Assembly (NCBI RefSeq): GCF_017876655.1
Contig: NZ_JAGIOK010000001.1
Location: forward strand, 992,001-1,056,000
Length of the DNA: 64,000 bases
Origin: Microbacterium imperiale
Lineage (GTDB): Bacteria > Actinomycetota > Actinomycetes > Actinomycetales > Microbacteriaceae
Reading direction: 5' to 3'
The position numbers and the translations under genes were made by a program. Position 1 is the stretch's first letter. Every line of letters starts with the position of its first letter. Under the pieces are notes generated by a model that was not told where the DNA came from, did not search any database, and saw only the letters and a list, made by a program, of their open reading frames with translations. Below are positions 60,498 through 64,000 of the stretch, piece after piece.

Positions 60498-61721
60498 CTA
60501 CTGCTTGTACGAGGCCAGGAAGTTGCCGAGACGCTCGATTGCCTCGCTCAGCACGCGCGCCTCGGGCAGGGTGACGATGCGCAGGTGGTCCGGGTCGGGC
60601 CAGTTGAACCCGGTCCCCTGCACCAGCAGCACGTGCTCCGCCACGAGGAAGTCGTAGACCAGCTTGCCGTCGTCGTGGATCTCGTAGACCTCGGGATCGA
60701 GCCGCGGGAAGGCGTAGAGCGCGCCCGCGGGCTTGTGGCACGTGACGCCCGGGATGCTCTCGAGGCCCTTCCATGCGGCATCCCGCTGCTCATGCAACCG
60801 GCCGGTCGGGGCGATGAGCCCCTCGATCGACTGCACACCCGACAGTGCGGCCTGCACGGCGTACTGGGCCGGGACGTTCGGGCACAGACGCGTGGACGCG
60901 AGCAGCTGGATGCCTTCGAGGAACCCCTTCGCGTGGGCCTTCGGCCCCGTGATGACGAGCCAGCCCGACCGGTACCCCGCGACGCGATAGGTCTTCGACA
61001 GGCCGTTGAAGGTCAGGCACAGCAGGTCGGGCGCGAGCGTCGCCAGCGGGATGTGGGTCGCCCCGTCGTAGAGGATCCGGTCGTAGATCTCGTCCGAGAG
61101 CAGCAGCAGCGAGTGCTCGCGGGCGATCTCGACGATGCCCTGCAGAACCTCGCGGCTGTACACCGCACCCGTGGGGTTGTTGGGGTTGATGACGACGATC
61201 GCCTTGGTCTGCGGGGTGATCTTCGCCCGGATGTCGTCGAGATCGGGCTCCCACCCCTGATCGCTGTCGCAGAGGTAGTGCACCGGCTTGCCGCCGCCGA
61301 GGCTCGTCATGGCCGTCCACAGCGGGTAGTCCGGCGCGGGGATGAGCACCTCGTCGCCCTCGTCGAGCAGCGCCTGCATCGTCATCGTGATGAGCTCGGA
61401 GACGCCGTTGCCGAGGTAGACGTCATCCGGGTCGACGTGCGGGAAGCCAGGAACCTCTTCGTAGCGCGACACGACCGCGCGCCGCGCCGACAGGATGCCG
61501 CGACTGTCGCTGTACCCGTGCGCGTGCGGCACCGACTCGATCATGTCGCGAACGATCTGGAACGGCGCCTCGAATCCGAAGATGGCGGGGTTGCCGGTGT
61601 TGAGCTTGAGAACGCGGTGACCGTCGGCCTCGAGTCGGTCGGCCTCGGCCAGGGCGCTGCCACGGATCTCGTAGAGGACGTCCTTGAGCTTGGATGACTG
61701 ATCGAGGGTACGACGCTTCAT
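60498..61721 (-). CDS. alanine/aspartate-type aminotransferase (AlaT/AlaA-like)
   Basis: The 407-residue class I PLP aminotransferase has LNTGNPAIFGFEAP, YSDSRGILSARRAVVSRY, NPNNPTGAVYS and the PLP lysine in NGLSKTYRVAGYRSGWLV. The wording is that of AlaA/YfbQ-type glutamate-pyruvate aminotransferases. It lies downstream of secA in the same direction, beyond a hairpin. Confidence 0.92.
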   Translation of the reverse strand: MKRRTLDQSSKLKDVLYEIRGSALAEADRLEADGHRVLKLNTGNPAIFGFEAPFQIVRDMIESVPHAHGYSDSRGILSARRAVVSRYEEVPGFPHVDPDDVYLGNGVSELITMTMQALLDEGDEVLIPAPDYPLWTAMTSLGGGKPVHYLCDSDQGWEPDLDDIRAKITPQTKAIVVINPNNPTGAVYSREVLQGIVEIAREHSLLLLSDEIYDRILYDGATHIPLATLAPDLLCLTFNGLSKTYRVAGYRSGWLVITGPKAHAKGFLEGIQLLASTRLCPNVPAQYAVQAALSGVQSIEGLIAPTGRLHEQRDAAWKGLESIPGVTCHKPAGALYAFPRLDPEVYEIHDDGKLVYDFLVAEHVLLVQGTGFNWPDPDHLRIVTLPEARVLSEAIERLGNFLASYKQ

Positions 61722-61741
61722 CGGATCAGGATATCCGGGGG

Positions 61742-61777
61742 CCGAGCGGGCCGATCGACGATGCGTGGCCCGCTCGG
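61742..61777 (-). terminator. terminator after secA
   Basis: CCGAGCGGGCC and GGCCCGCTCGG form a perfect 11-bp stem with a 14-base loop, beginning four bases beyond the secA stop and ending about 20 bases before the next start. Confidence 0.75.
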
Positions 61778-61781
61778 GCGG

Positions 61782-64000
<2,219 letters not shown>

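Overview
The window is about 70% GC and densely coded on both strands, with many 1-4 base gene overlaps, frequent GTG starts and no IS element, tRNA, rRNA or CRISPR array. WhiB1, the SigR/RsrA pair, multifunctional Kgd, GuaB1, PdtaS, a Rv3235-like protein, DUF7882 and DUF3097 all point to an actinobacterium. The DUF7882 family and the overall gene set suggest Microbacteriaceae, probably Microbacterium. The order rsrA-sigR / aroA-rsgA ... whiB1 / pdtaS ... secA resembles the region around Rv3219-Rv3240 of Mycobacterium tuberculosis.

Positions 1-5.8 kb are the accessory end of a type VII secretion (ESX-like) locus: the C-terminal part of an EccC-type ATPase, two small WXG100-like helical proteins, and a 595-residue protein with a WxG head and a DUF1023 alpha/beta-hydrolase body. 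A head-to-tail array of paralogous lipoproteins follows, one a truncated recent duplicate, and then a short relic of a second hydrolase C-terminus. This looks like a secreted-hydrolase/immunity-lipoprotein locus undergoing duplication and decay, and it is the most novel part of the window.

Positions 5.8-22.7 kb carry mixed housekeeping and stress genes. They include a TetR-NAD(P)H dehydrogenase operon with a clear palindromic operator, a MarR/DUF7882 divergon, a Nei-type glycosylase, hydrolases, a paired SMR exporter, TrmB, DUF3097, a TPM-domain membrane protein followed by PspA, an arginase-fold enzyme, a stand-alone siderophore-interacting (SIP) domain protein behind a DtxR/IdeR-like iron box, and a tyrosine-phosphatase/AhpD pair. 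Positions 22.8-27.7 kb are a complete five-gene dipeptide/nickel-type ABC importer operon in which every downstream gene overlaps its predecessor by four bases. It is followed by a protealysin-like M4 protease overlapped by an emfourin-type inhibitor gene.

Positions 29-45.6 kb hold ung, an SDR, metY, terC with a yybP-ykoY manganese riboswitch, metX, an MFS exporter, a GT87 enzyme, nnrD, an old yellow enzyme, two CNNM/CorC-type transporters, an AbiEi-like gene bracketed by a pair of conserved ~64-bp elements, and guaB1. Positions 45.8-64 kb hold kgd, rsrA-sigR with a near-canonical SigR promoter inside the start of the divergent aroA, rsgA, bcp, whiB1, pdtaS, a CpaE-like/SAF/BldC-like cluster, a three-module AA10 LPMO, an alanine-type aminotransferase and the C-terminal part of secA.

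Across the whole window the heptamer GGATGCC/GGCATCC is conspicuously frequent in both orientations and inside genes. In several places it uses otherwise uncommon codons.
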